NCBI RefSeq assembly: GCF_021646685.1 | Contig: NZ_JAKJHW010000006.1 | Location: 62,001-126,000 of the forward strand | From: Pseudalkalibacillus salsuginis | Lineage (GTDB): Bacteria; Bacillota; Bacilli; Bacillales; Fictibacillaceae | Length of the DNA stretch: 64,000 nucleotides | Direction: 5' to 3' | In this document: positions 8,605-16,744 of the stretch, piece by piece | Layout of the letters: each line of letters opens with the position of its first letter | Numbering within the stretch: position 1 is the stretch's first letter | Program-made: the position numbers and the translations under genes | Notes under the pieces: model-generated | What the model saw: the letters and a program-made list of their open reading frames with translations, nothing else | What the model was told of the DNA's origin: nothing | Databases searched by the model: none

Positions 8605-8988
8605 CTATTTTGTTTCTGCTGGTTCTGATGTGTTTTTTGTTTCTTCCTGGAGTTCTGCTACGGTATCGTTGATTTCCTCAACATCATTTTTGATAATTTC
8701 AATGTTCGGTTCGATTTCTTTCCTCCAAGATTTGATGTCTTCTTTCAAATCAGTCGCAACCTCTTTGAATGCATCTACACCTTCCTTTGAAACTTGAATG
8801 ATTTGTTCTTTAAGGCTGATGCCTTCTTTTCTGACGTCCGTTAATGTTTGTTTCAATTTATAGGTCGAGTCCTTAATGTCTTTACGGACTTCCCGACCTG
8901 ATTTTGGTGTGGATAACAATGTTGCAGCTGCAGTGACAATACTTCCTACCGCAAAGCCGATTAATACGGATTTTTGTTCCTTTTTCAT
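8605..8988 (-). CDS. yhaH: YtxH-domain protein YhaH
   Basis: 127 residues. An N-terminal hydrophobic segment rich in Gly/Ala (FAVGSIVTAAATLLSTPKSG) is the signature of the YtxH domain; the rest is a charged, probably coiled-coil helix. Members are membrane-tethered, often general-stress or sporulation proteins of unknown mechanism. Placement between hpr and trpP fits yhaH. A GGAG site lies before the ATG at 8988. Confidence 0.88.
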   Translation of the reverse strand: MKKEQKSVLIGFAVGSIVTAAATLLSTPKSGREVRKDIKDSTYKLKQTLTDVRKEGISLKEQIIQVSKEGVDAFKEVATDLKEDIKSWRKEIEPNIEIIKNDVEEINDTVAELQEETKNTSEPAETK

Positions 8989-9215
8989 GATTACAATTCT
9001 CCTTTCGTGATCTTACTCATCTTTCAAGGGCCAAGATGTCATGTCCCGTCCAAACAAGATAAGTCCTTGTTACATTATTCGTGAGCGCCTTTTAGAAACC
9101 TTCAATAATCGTTCGACCATTTCTACAAAACTATCCCACGATATCGACATTGTTAAACAATTCTCGGGGAATAAACCTTTCCTCTTTTTCATAGGATGGT
9201 ATGGGGTGATGAGTA

Positions 9216-9413
9216 ATGATTTATGGAATTATTGTACTTGCTATTCTTGGGTTGCTTTTATTTTATATCATGATCAGGATGTTTCTTGATACAAAACGTT
9301 ATTCATTCAGAAATGTCCGTGTCCACAAAAAACAGAACATCGGTCGCATGTTAGGCGTCATTGGAAGCTTCTGCTTATTGCTTGTTGTCCTCTTTTTTGT
9401 GATCAAATTTTGA
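9216..9413 (+). CDS. Small two-helix membrane protein, unknown
   Basis: 65 residues with hydrophobic segments at about 2-22 and 46-63 and a basic middle loop (KRYSFRNVRVHKK). A GGGGTGATGA site precedes the ATG. I do not recognise the family. It is divergent from yhaH; the 227 bp between them show no other gene. Confidence 0.6.
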   Translation: MIYGIIVLAILGLLLFYIMIRMFLDTKRYSFRNVRVHKKQNIGRMLGVIGSFCLLLVVLFFVIKF

Positions 9414-9557
9414 CGAATCTCCATTTAGCTTTTGTTAATCATTCATTGTGTATTCAAAAAAACTGTCCAATCGGCTTATTATTCTTGGCAAACCCTTCTT
9501 CTCGGATTAATATGAAGGAAGATGTGGAAGATTAAAGAGAAGGAGGAGGCGTAAGAG

Positions 9558-9977
9558 ATGTGGAAGAAAATTAAACTTTTCATGTTTTTTAGAACGATGA
9601 TAAGGCGTGCACGTACGTTGATCAAAGACCGGGAAGAAAGCGGTCAAATGGTCCAGAACGTACGTGCAAAACTTCAAAAGGATGATATACAAGAAGCTTT
9701 GAAAGGTTTTTTGGACAGAATACAAGCTCTCATTCGTCTCGCAGATCAGTATCGATTAGGAAACTACCGGGATATCTCAAAAAAATCAATGGTATTGGTC
9801 ATCGCAGGATTACTTTATTTCTTAAGTCCGATTGACGCCATTCCCGATTTCATCGCTGGCCTGGGCTTAGTAGATGATCTCGCCATCATCAGCTATGTAT
9901 GGAAGACCGTAAACAATGAGATTGAACAATTCTTAGATTGGGAACAGGAAAGCCCAAATAAAACCGACACCCTATGA
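9558..9977 (+). CDS. YkvA family protein (DUF1232)
   Basis: 139 residues. The signature YFLSPIDAIPDFI + GLVDDLAII at about residues 92-115 identifies DUF1232, a short membrane-associated domain of unknown function. The N-terminal part is basic and helical. A strong GGAGGAGG site lies just before the ATG. It has its own terminator. Confidence 0.82.
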   Translation: MWKKIKLFMFFRTMIRRARTLIKDREESGQMVQNVRAKLQKDDIQEALKGFLDRIQALIRLADQYRLGNYRDISKKSMVLVIAGLLYFLSPIDAIPDFIAGLGLVDDLAIISYVWKTVNNEIEQFLDWEQESPNKTDTL

Positions 9978-10029
9978 TGCTAACGGGTGCTGTTTTGGAG
10001 TACACACAGTATATTTCACACATATAAAG

Positions 10030-10066
10030 GCAAGTGGTTTCACATACGAAATCACTTGCGTTTTTT
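10030..10066 (+). terminator. Terminator after the DUF1232 gene
   Basis: GCAAGTGGTTTC (10030-10041) pairs with GAAATCACTTGC (10048-10059), followed by T6. Confidence 0.88.
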
Positions 10067-10070
10067 CTTG

Positions 10071-10132
10071 AAGGATAAGAAAGTATTAAAATTTTGGTTG
10101 CGGTGAAGAAATGCCTAGCTCCACCACCCTAC
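10071..10132. repeat. Family A repeat, left-end fragment
   Basis: AAGGATAAGAAAGTATTAAAA...CCTAGCTCCACC matches only the first ~60 bp of family A; the remainder is absent. Confidence 0.6.
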
Positions 10133-10264
10133 GCCAAAAAGGCGATCATTTTTCCAACAGGGGGCTTATCCGAAATAGGACATGCCTCTTTTGTAACTTT
10201 TTGAGAACTTTATTAATCTTTAATCGTATTATTAATAACTATCTTAATATTGAGGAGGAATAAG

Positions 10265-10363
10265 ATGTTTGGGAATACACCGAAATGTTCGAATTGCGGT
10301 AAAGAAGTAAAAGGAAATGATCTGGTTTACATAAAGATGCGGTATCCAGAAAGCCAGAATTAG
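10265..10363 (+). pseudogene. Truncated zinc-ribbon-like small protein
   Basis: 32 codons after a strong GAGGAGG site, starting MFGNTPKCSNCGKEV and then a TAG. The CxxC motif and start resemble a ~55-residue Bacillus small protein with a second Cys pair near its C terminus, which is missing here. It may be a truncated gene; a genuine 32-residue product cannot be excluded. Confidence 0.45.
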
Positions 10364-10422
10364 GACTTATCCGTAATAAATAAGCGTTGTTTTATGAAGT
10401 ATACAAAATCTTGGAGGTCTTG

Positions 10423-10671
10423 GTGAAAACAAAACAACTACATTATTTACTTGTTCTTATTTTATATCCTATAACAATACTCCATTTTATTTTGGGTAAT
10501 TACTCCGACGATAAGTCCATTTCGGGAATAGTGTTTTATTCAATTACAGCTTTTATCTATGTGGGATTAGTTCACCTATTTAATGTAAGTCAAGTAGGCA
10601 AGATAATAGTTATATGGATATTGACTTTTATTTCACTTATTTTGATAATTGTATTTTTCACAGTTAAATAA
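10423..10671 (+). CDS. Small membrane protein, unknown
   Basis: 82 residues from a GTG at 10423, preceded by TTGGAGG with a 5-base gap. Three hydrophobic segments fill most of the length. It is AT-rich compared with its neighbours and lies in the accessory patch 10.2-11.6 kb. Family not recognised. Confidence 0.55.
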   Translation: MKTKQLHYLLVLILYPITILHFILGNYSDDKSISGIVFYSITAFIYVGLVHLFNVSQVGKIIVIWILTFISLILIIVFFTVK

Positions 10672-10912
10672 GAGAAAAAACTTTTTCCTCACCTAATAGA
10701 CAACCAGGGAGTATTAATATCCAGTTAATTATCAGTATTGAAATCAATTCTACAATAAAGTTGTTAAGAGTAAAAAATCATTGTCGGCCTTAATGCTGGG
10801 AAACTAGCACGTCCTTATTGTGGAGCAAGGGGAAAGACGGAGATGACTTCAAACGCTTACCTATTGTTCCATATAGTAACTCTTGTTTACTTAAGTAATA
10901 TCTAACGCTAGG

Positions 10913-11599
10913 ATGATGAAATTGAATATAGACTATAAGTTAATGGAAATACAGACAGAAGTCTTATTTAATATAGATAACCTTAAAAAAATAACAGGGT
11001 TAAATGAACCTACAGAAACACCTGCACCATTTCTTTTCATTGGGCGTACTAAGACAGGAAATATAATTCGTTTTAACAAATCTTTTTCTGAGTTTGAAGA
11101 GTCAAAAATTCTAAAACTGGTTGATGACAGAATAGACAGCATGAATCTCGGAAAGCTGATTATCAATGTAAGTAAGTTAAGGCAGATAAGTTCCGTATGG
11201 ATGGGTCCAGCATATGTTTTTCCTGAAGGGTTTAATATGACTTCTAATGCAACTAAAATAACGAATGACAATAAAGATTTATTGCTAAAAGAGTTTCCAC
11301 ATCTAATTGATGACTTTGAATGGAGGCAGCCTATATATGCAATTATGCAAGACGGCAAAGCAGTCTCCATCTGTTCAAGTGCAAGAAAGAGTTTAAAGGG
11401 TGCTGAAGCAAGTGTAGAAACTCTGACACGGTATCAGGGTAACGGGTATGCCACTAGATGTGTGGTTGCTTGGGCAGCAGAAGTGAGAAAATTAGGATTG
11501 AAGCCACTCTACAGTACAGCTTGGGATAATTTTTCATCACAGTCTGTTGCGAAAAAACTTAACTTATATCAATATGGGGTTGATTTACATTTTGGTTAA
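10913..11599 (+). CDS. GNAT family N-acetyltransferase
   Basis: 228 residues. The C-terminal third carries the GNAT acetyl-CoA binding motif A, RYQGNGYATRCV (about 173-184), then motif B with YSTAWDNFSSQSVAKKL. The N-terminal part is not recognised. Substrate unknown. The ribosome site is weak (CTAGGATG), and the ATG at 10916 is an equal choice. The gene is AT-rich like its upstream neighbour and interrupts the conserved yhaH-trpP order, which suggests acquisition. The 240 bp upstream show no other gene. Confidence 0.72.
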   Translation: MMKLNIDYKLMEIQTEVLFNIDNLKKITGLNEPTETPAPFLFIGRTKTGNIIRFNKSFSEFEESKILKLVDDRIDSMNLGKLIINVSKLRQISSVWMGPAYVFPEGFNMTSNATKITNDNKDLLLKEFPHLIDDFEWRQPIYAIMQDGKAVSICSSARKSLKGAEASVETLTRYQGNGYATRCVVAWAAEVRKLGLKPLYSTAWDNFSSQSVAKKLNLYQYGVDLHFG

Positions 11600-11654
11600 T
11601 TTTTTATTCCGCAATCAGCGGGTTTATGAAGTAAGCCCTTCGTCCGTATAGTCA

Positions 11655-11682
11655 AAAAAGAGCTCAAATCTGAGCTCTTTTT
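11655..11682. terminator. Strong bidirectional terminator
   Basis: AAAAAGAGCTCA and TGAGCTCTTTTT form a perfect 12-bp stem with loop AATC. It can end the GNAT gene (plus) and, read in reverse, the trpP transcript (minus). Confidence 0.88.
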
Positions 11683-11837
11683 CTTGTGAATTTATATGCA
11701 AAACTGTTGTGAATAATGTGTAATTTGACTTGCGATTTTGGCTGCGAACTTCGAGTTTGTACCTCAAAATAGGGCCCGTTACTATGATGGGATCGGTATA
11801 TTTTTTAAGAACTATTCTCCAGCTCGAGCCCTGAGCT

Positions 11838-12359
11838 TTATTGTATTTGGTATTTTAAATTGGATCGCTTTGTAATTGTCTGCATGATCGGAAACAAAAC
11901 AGTCATGGCAATGGTGTTGACTACCGCTGTCGGTACGACGACTGTAAGGAACAAAGCTATGAATGGTGCTGGTAAGTTTGTAAGTATTGCTGCGGCTGAT
12001 AAGAATATCGCTCCGCTGATCAGCGTTCCTACAGCTGCTAGAGTCGCTGCAAGAATGACATTCCCGTGGAATTTCTTAAAGCTCATATATAAAGCGAAAA
12101 TGATGAAGGCTGTAATCGGCTTATCGATCAAATTAGCAAACTGCCCTCCTGGAAAACTCGTTGTCAGTGCTGAAATGACACCAGTTGTCAATGCGGTCAC
12201 ACCGACACTTTTATTATCCGGGAACAAAATGATTGCCAGGAACATCATCGTCAGAAGCATATCGATTTTCATTGCTCCTAATATTCCAGGGATGACTGCG
12301 TGAAGTACAAACCCTACAGCTAATAGTACACCAATTAAAGATAATTGAATGGATTTCAT
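11838..12359 (-). CDS. trpP: Tryptophan transporter TrpP
   Basis: 173 residues with five to six membrane helices and a start (MKSIQLSLIGVLLAVGFVLH) typical of TrpP/YhaG. It is a small ECF-like membrane protein needed for tryptophan uptake. It sits between yhaH and serC as in B. subtilis. Its leader is rich in GAG triplets, a hallmark of TRAP control (separate entry). Start at 12359 follows AGGAGAGG. Confidence 0.9.
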   Translation of the reverse strand: MKSIQLSLIGVLLAVGFVLHAVIPGILGAMKIDMLLTMMFLAIILFPDNKSVGVTALTTGVISALTTSFPGGQFANLIDKPITAFIIFALYMSFKKFHGNVILAATLAAVGTLISGAIFLSAAAILTNLPAPFIALFLTVVVPTAVVNTIAMTVLFPIMQTITKRSNLKYQIQ

Positions 12360-12425
12360 ATAAATCCTCTCCTCTTCTCAACTCAACTTTTCTCGTTGAC
12401 TCCAATAGTGCGCTCATGCCTATTG
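12360..12425 (-). promoter_or_regulatory. Candidate TRAP-binding leader of trpP
   Basis: Read on the minus strand, the 65 bases before the start hold one UAG and seven GAG triplets. The last five are closely spaced (GAGTTGAG, AAGAGGAG) and run into the ribosome site. In B. subtilis, tryptophan-activated TRAP binds such triplets over the trpP ribosome site and blocks translation. The two upstream triplets are more widely spaced than ideal. Confidence 0.55.
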
Positions 12426-12534
12426 CGAGTAAAACGGATGCTTACATTTTACCAATCATTCATAGGTGAAGAAAAGGTTTTTCACCTGAATTTCCGGGTA
12501 ACAGTTTATGGTAACCGAATTTTCGTGGAACCAG

Positions 12535-13620
12535 TCATGAGTGCTTCTTTTTAAATTTTTCCATATAATTCACTAAGCGCTCACATGATGCCAAACCGAC
12601 TCCATTATAAAGGGATGCACGGCAGCCACCGACAGAACGGTGACCGGAAAGTCCGACAAACCCTTCATCTTCTGTACCTTGTAAGAAGGCTTTACTAAGT
12701 TCGGAGTTTGGCAGGTTAAATGTGATGTTCATCCGTGAACGGCTTGATTTTTCGGCATGTCCAGTATAAAATCCATCGCTTTCATCAATCGTGTTATAAA
12801 GGAGGGATGCCTTTTGCTCACTTCGGTGGATGAATTCAGTCAATCCTCCCTGTTCAATCATCCACTCAATGGTCAAGCCAAGCAAATAGATCGAGTAGGT
12901 CGGCGGTGTATTGTACAAAGAGTTTTTGTTACTATGGACCTTATAATCGAGCATGGCAGGAAGCTGTGTATTCGTTTCAGCCAGAACATCTTTACGGATG
13001 ATCACGACTGTGGCACCAGCTGGACCGATGTTTTTCTGTGCTCCTGCATAAGCCAGTACAACTTTTTCCCAAGGAACTGTTCTTGAACCGATATCACTCG
13101 ACATATCGATGACCAATGGAACATCCGGAAGTTCTTCGAAGGTTTGCCATTGGGTTCCGTATATTGTGTTGTTGCTCGTAACATGGAGATAGCTGATATC
13201 CTTATCAAGTCCCTTCCAGTCCGATTTATCCGGTATATGTGTAAAGCCGGATGCCTCACTGCTCGCAGTGATTTCCGTCTTCCCGATTTTCATGGACTCC
13301 TTATAAGCCTTCTGACTCCAAGAGCCTGTTACGATATAGGAAGCTGATTGGCTTTCCTTGAGGAGGTTCATTGGGACCATGGTAAACTGGAGGCTCGCTC
13401 CACCTTGTAAAAATAAAATTTCGTGGGTCTCAGGGATGTTCAGAAACTTTCGTAACGACTGTTGTGCATTTTCGTGAATCGATTGGTATGCTTTACTTCG
13501 GTGACTCATTTCGAGAATTGACAAGCCTGTATCCAGGTAATTGACCAGTTCCTGTTGTGCACGTAACAGGACCTCTTTTGGAAGAGCTGTAGGCCCAGGG
13601 TTGAAATTGAATGTTTCCAT
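12535..13620 (-). CDS. serC: Phosphoserine aminotransferase SerC
   Basis: 361 residues, the normal length. A class V aminotransferase fold with the PLP Lys in GAQKNIGPAG (about residue 197), the start FNFNPGPTALP and the end SGHRSVGGCRASLYN. It converts 3-phosphohydroxypyruvate with glutamate to phosphoserine in serine synthesis, in the cytosol. The start at 13620 has AAAGGAG upstream. The gap to trpP (12360-12534) holds the trpP leader and a GGTGAA/TTCACC hairpin. Confidence 0.96.
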   Translation of the reverse strand: METFNFNPGPTALPKEVLLRAQQELVNYLDTGLSILEMSHRSKAYQSIHENAQQSLRKFLNIPETHEILFLQGGASLQFTMVPMNLLKESQSASYIVTGSWSQKAYKESMKIGKTEITASSEASGFTHIPDKSDWKGLDKDISYLHVTSNNTIYGTQWQTFEELPDVPLVIDMSSDIGSRTVPWEKVVLAYAGAQKNIGPAGATVVIIRKDVLAETNTQLPAMLDYKVHSNKNSLYNTPPTYSIYLLGLTIEWMIEQGGLTEFIHRSEQKASLLYNTIDESDGFYTGHAEKSSRSRMNITFNLPNSELSKAFLQGTEDEGFVGLSGHRSVGGCRASLYNGVGLASCERLVNYMEKFKKKHS

Positions 13621-13720
13621 GAAGCTCGACTCCTTTGTCCAAAGAATAATGTAGTATAGTAAGCCTTCTGAAAATTCATTATACTTGAATCACACCATAG
13701 ATATAAGGGGGATATCAAAA

Positions 13721-14662
13721 TTGTACAAAGAATATAAAGAAAATAAACCAATTGACCTTAGTCCCTATGATCATCCGGATGTATATCCAGGACCACGTCC
13801 AATTTCTTCCTTCATTTATTATGAAGGGAAAGCACACCGGATCATTGAAAAGATGGGTGTGTCCATAGAGGATTTAAAAGTAGAGTATTCAGACTCGGAC
13901 AACATGCTGGGATCTTTTCATGAAAGGTCGGATCATACCCTTTCAATCGGTGATTTCCTTCATGAACAGGAATTGCCGCCAATAGAAGAGCGGGTCCCTC
14001 TTGTAGCATATGGCTCGAATGTCTGTTTAGCTCAATTACGGTATAAATTCAGTTTGAATAGGAAATTGAATGACTTTGTGCTTTGCCTGCGTGGATCTAT
14101 GCTCGATTCTGATATCATTTATGGGTCCTTTTTAGCCCCATACGGTTCTTTACCGGCTGTCATAGCTCCCGTCAAAGATGCTATAACTGAAATATGGCTG
14201 ACATTCGTCGAGCCTGCCCAGCTTGAGCATATGAACCGGACAGAAGGCGGATATGTCCTGCGCGAGCATCATGGAAAGAAGTTCATTACGGCTACTGGTG
14301 AACAGTTTGAAACGATCTATGCGTATTATTATCCGCATGCATTTGAATTTGATCAGCAATGGTACCGTTTTAAAGATATAAGAGGGAACTCCAGCATAAC
14401 AGCCAAGTGGCAAGCTGAAATCCTTGACCTCATAAATGGTGAATTCGGATTCAAGGGGACAAGAGAAGAATTCCTGCACCAGCTTAGATGGAACATCCCG
14501 TTTTATCGGGAGTTGCAAAATTGGTTGAAGCAATTCGATGCGCAATTTGACCATCCTGATTGGGAAGAACCGAAAGTGATCGAAACGGTAGGGGATCTGA
14601 GGCGAACCTTTTTAAGCACCAAATCGCCAGAATCCGAACAGTTGCTCTCGATTTATAAGTAG
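13721..14662 (+). CDS. Conserved hypothetical protein with YGSN motif
   Basis: 313 residues from a TTG at 13721, preceded by AAGGGGGA 8 bases upstream. The motif VPLVAYGSNVCLAQL at about 98-112 recalls the YGSN nucleotide of gamma-glutamylcyclotransferase-like folds, and a second YGS occurs downstream (APYGSLPAV). I do not recognise the protein itself and make no functional claim. It is divergent from serC and has its own terminator. Confidence 0.75.
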   Translation: MYKEYKENKPIDLSPYDHPDVYPGPRPISSFIYYEGKAHRIIEKMGVSIEDLKVEYSDSDNMLGSFHERSDHTLSIGDFLHEQELPPIEERVPLVAYGSNVCLAQLRYKFSLNRKLNDFVLCLRGSMLDSDIIYGSFLAPYGSLPAVIAPVKDAITEIWLTFVEPAQLEHMNRTEGGYVLREHHGKKFITATGEQFETIYAYYYPHAFEFDQQWYRFKDIRGNSSITAKWQAEILDLINGEFGFKGTREEFLHQLRWNIPFYRELQNWLKQFDAQFDHPDWEEPKVIETVGDLRRTFLSTKSPESEQLLSIYK

Positions 14663-14665
14663 TGG

Positions 14666-14694
14666 AAGGGGTGACATTAAGGTCATCCCTTTTT
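14666..14694 (+). terminator. Terminator after the YGSN protein gene
   Basis: AAGGGGTGAC pairs with GTCATCCCTT (one G-U), followed by T5. Confidence 0.8.
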
Positions 14695-14700
14695 AATACG

Positions 14701-14807
14701 TTATGAAAGTTTAACTTTTCAGCGATGTAGCTAACCGGCGTAGCAGAAAAGTTTGCGAACGAAGTATTAGTGCAGCTAAGGCTCAGCCTTCGCCAAGTTT
14801 TCTTTAT
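14701..14807. repeat. Family B intergenic repeat, copy 1
   Basis: About 105 bp sharing AACTTTTCAGCGATGTAG, AGTGCAGCTAAGGCT and GCCAAGTTTT with the copy at 36480-36584. No coding potential. Confidence 0.8.
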
Positions 14808-14910
14808 GTAGTCCAAAGTGAAAATCTACAAAAATAGAAGGTGAAATGCAAAAAATATGGAATTATGTACAAAAAAACGATTTTATCTACACAAATGAAC
14901 GACATTTCTT

Positions 14911-14941
14911 AAAAAGAGAGCAGCCATCTGAGACCGCTCTC
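14911..14941 (-). terminator. Terminator after hit
   Basis: On the minus strand GAGAGC pairs with GCTCTC (inner GTC/GGC), followed by T5. Confidence 0.75.
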
Positions 14942-14952
14942 CAATCAAGTCT

Positions 14953-15375
14953 TCACTTGATAGATTCTGAAATTTCCTGTGCGATCTGTTGGAGATCTTC
15001 AGAGGAATATTCACCTGAATGAGGTTTCCAGACGGCCCCGAAACCGTCTCCTTCACCATACCTAGGCAGGATATGTACATGGTAATGGAAAACAGATTGT
15101 CCGGCTGGTTCCTCATTATTATTCAATAGATTCAAGCCGATCGGTTGAAAACGTTCCTTGATCGAATTCGCTATTTTAGGTACGACTGAAAATACTTTTT
15201 CAGCAGCCTCGGAGGGAAGTTCATAGAGGTTTTCATGGTGCTCTTTCGGAATGACAAGGGTATGGCCTTTCGTTACTTGGCTGATATCAAGAAAAGCCAG
15301 TACATGTTCGTCTTCATACACTTTGGAAGCAGGGATATCGCCGGCGATGATTTTACAAAAAATACAATCTTCCAT
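14953..15375 (-). CDS. hit: HIT family nucleotide-binding protein
   Basis: 140 residues. It begins MEDCIFCKIIAGDIPASKV and holds the histidine triad HYHVHILPR near residues 97-105. HIT proteins are small homodimers that hydrolyse nucleoside phosphoramidates and similar bonds. The frame extends upstream to 15426, but AAAGGTG and homology place the start at the ATG at 15375. Neighbour of ecsABC, as in B. subtilis, but divergent from it. Confidence 0.95.
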   Translation of the reverse strand: MEDCIFCKIIAGDIPASKVYEDEHVLAFLDISQVTKGHTLVIPKEHHENLYELPSEAAEKVFSVVPKIANSIKERFQPIGLNLLNNNEEPAGQSVFHYHVHILPRYGEGDGFGAVWKPHSGEYSSEDLQQIAQEISESIK

Positions 15376-15470
15376 ATGTTCCACACCTTTCAAAAGTATT
15401 GTTCTCGTTTGAAGTAATTGTATCATAGCAAGAAATGAACATAAAAAAGACTATTTTTATTTAAAGTGAA

Positions 15471-15650
15471 AGAAAAGCGGAAGCGACCCGTATAGTCACG
15501 CAGGTCACTGGAAGACTGACGAGGAGGCTGTCGCCGCCGCAGGAAGTCTGAAGTGATCCAAGTGACTGGTCGCTGAGCTAGACATCAAGAAAAGCGGAAG
15601 CGACCCGTATAGTCACGCAGGTCACTGGAAGACTGACGAGGAGGCTGTTG
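15471..15650. repeat. Two inverted, shortened family A copies in tandem
   Basis: In the gene-free stretch 15376-16006. Copy 1 (15471-15587) is family A in reverse orientation without its middle. Copy 2 (about 15588-15650) repeats the first ~60 bases (GAAAAGCGGAAGCGACCCG...) and then stops. The rest holds two hairpins: 15684-15710 and AACAATG/CATTGTT at 15751-15779. Confidence 0.75.
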
Positions 15651-15683
15651 GTTTTTATCCCTCAAAATTTATAAAAAAAATGA

Positions 15684-15710
15684 AGAGCCCTATCCTGTTG
15701 ATAGAGCTCT
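15684..15710 (-). terminator. Orphan minus-strand terminator-like hairpin
   Basis: AGAGCCCTATC pairs with GATAGAGCTCT (one mismatch). On the minus strand it is followed by T8 after CA. No gene upstream on that strand is seen, so it may be left over from a lost gene. Confidence 0.5.
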
Positions 15711-16006
15711 CCGGAGAGGTCAGAGAAGAAAAGAGAAACAAGAGATAATGAACAATGGCTTGGGAAAGTGGTCATTGTTTAGAAGAGTTGTCCAAATAGC
15801 TCACGCCGTTTGTACACCCTTCATGAAGTTGGATTACACAACAGCAATCTCTTTCTCTTTTCTTTTGAAGAAGGGGGGATGCCTTCTTCATTCTCATCAT
15901 TTCCAAATTTGTCCAAATTAATACAGTGAATATTGGTACAATAAGCATGGAATGATTTTATTTGATAAAATAGCATAAAACAACCGAACAATGGAAGGGG
16001 TCTAGA

Positions 16007-16744
16007 ATGAAAAGTGTCTTGGACGTAACAGATTTGACAGGTGGATACAGCCAGCAGCAACCTGTTTTACATAATCTCAATTTTCATGTGGAACAAAAAG
16101 AAATCGTTGGATTGATCGGTCTGAATGGTGCGGGAAAAAGTACGACAATCAAGCATGTGCTTGGTTTGATGGAACCGATTGAAGGAACAATCAAGGTGAG
16201 CGAAAACACAATCGGTGAAGGACCTGACCGCTACCGTTCCCAAATCGCTTATATTCCTGAAACACCGGTCCTGTATGATGAACTTACATTATGGGAGCAT
16301 CTTGAACTGACTGCCATGGCCTATGACATCGATCAGGCAGAATTAAAGAGCAGGGTTGAGCCGCTCTTGAAAGAATTCCGTATGGAAAACAAGCTGAAAT
16401 GGTTTCCGAACCAATTTTCTAAAGGGATGAAGCAGAAGGTCATGATCATGTGCGCGTTCCTGGTCCGCCCCTCTTTATTTGTCGTTGATGAACCATTTGT
16501 CGGCCTCGACCCGCTTGGCATCCAGTCGTTCCTCGACCTCATCGTCCAGGTGAAGGAACGGGGGACAGGAATTCTTTTATCGACCCACATCCTTTCAACT
16601 GCTGAACGATATTGTGACCGGTTCATCATTTTGCATGAAGGAAGGATATTGGCTGATGGGACGCTTGCTGAAATACAAGCGAAAATGAGCATGCCGAATG
16701 CTGCATTAGACGAAATCTATGTCCAAATTACAAGAGGTGCATGA
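16007..16744 (+). CDS. ecsA: ABC transporter ATP-binding protein EcsA
   Basis: 245 residues, a complete ABC ATPase: Walker A GLNGAGKST (about 38-46), signature FSKGMKQKV (about 138), Walker B LFVVDEPFVGLDP (about 156-168) and an H-loop STHILS. In B. subtilis the Ecs transporter affects protein secretion, exoprotease processing and competence, probably by exporting peptides that would inhibit the RasP protease. GGAAGGGG precedes the ATG. It overlaps ecsB by 4 bp. Confidence 0.95.
   Translation: MKSVLDVTDLTGGYSQQQPVLHNLNFHVEQKEIVGLIGLNGAGKSTTIKHVLGLMEPIEGTIKVSENTIGEGPDRYRSQIAYIPETPVLYDELTLWEHLELTAMAYDIDQAELKSRVEPLLKEFRMENKLKWFPNQFSKGMKQKVMIMCAFLVRPSLFVVDEPFVGLDPLGIQSFLDLIVQVKERGTGILLSTHILSTAERYCDRFIILHEGRILADGTLAEIQAKMSMPNAALDEIYVQITRGA

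Noticed and set aside
12466-12487. T-box or riboswitch between serC and trpP
   Set aside because: Only a short GGTGAA/TTCACC hairpin is present; no T-box sequence or other conserved riboswitch motif was found.
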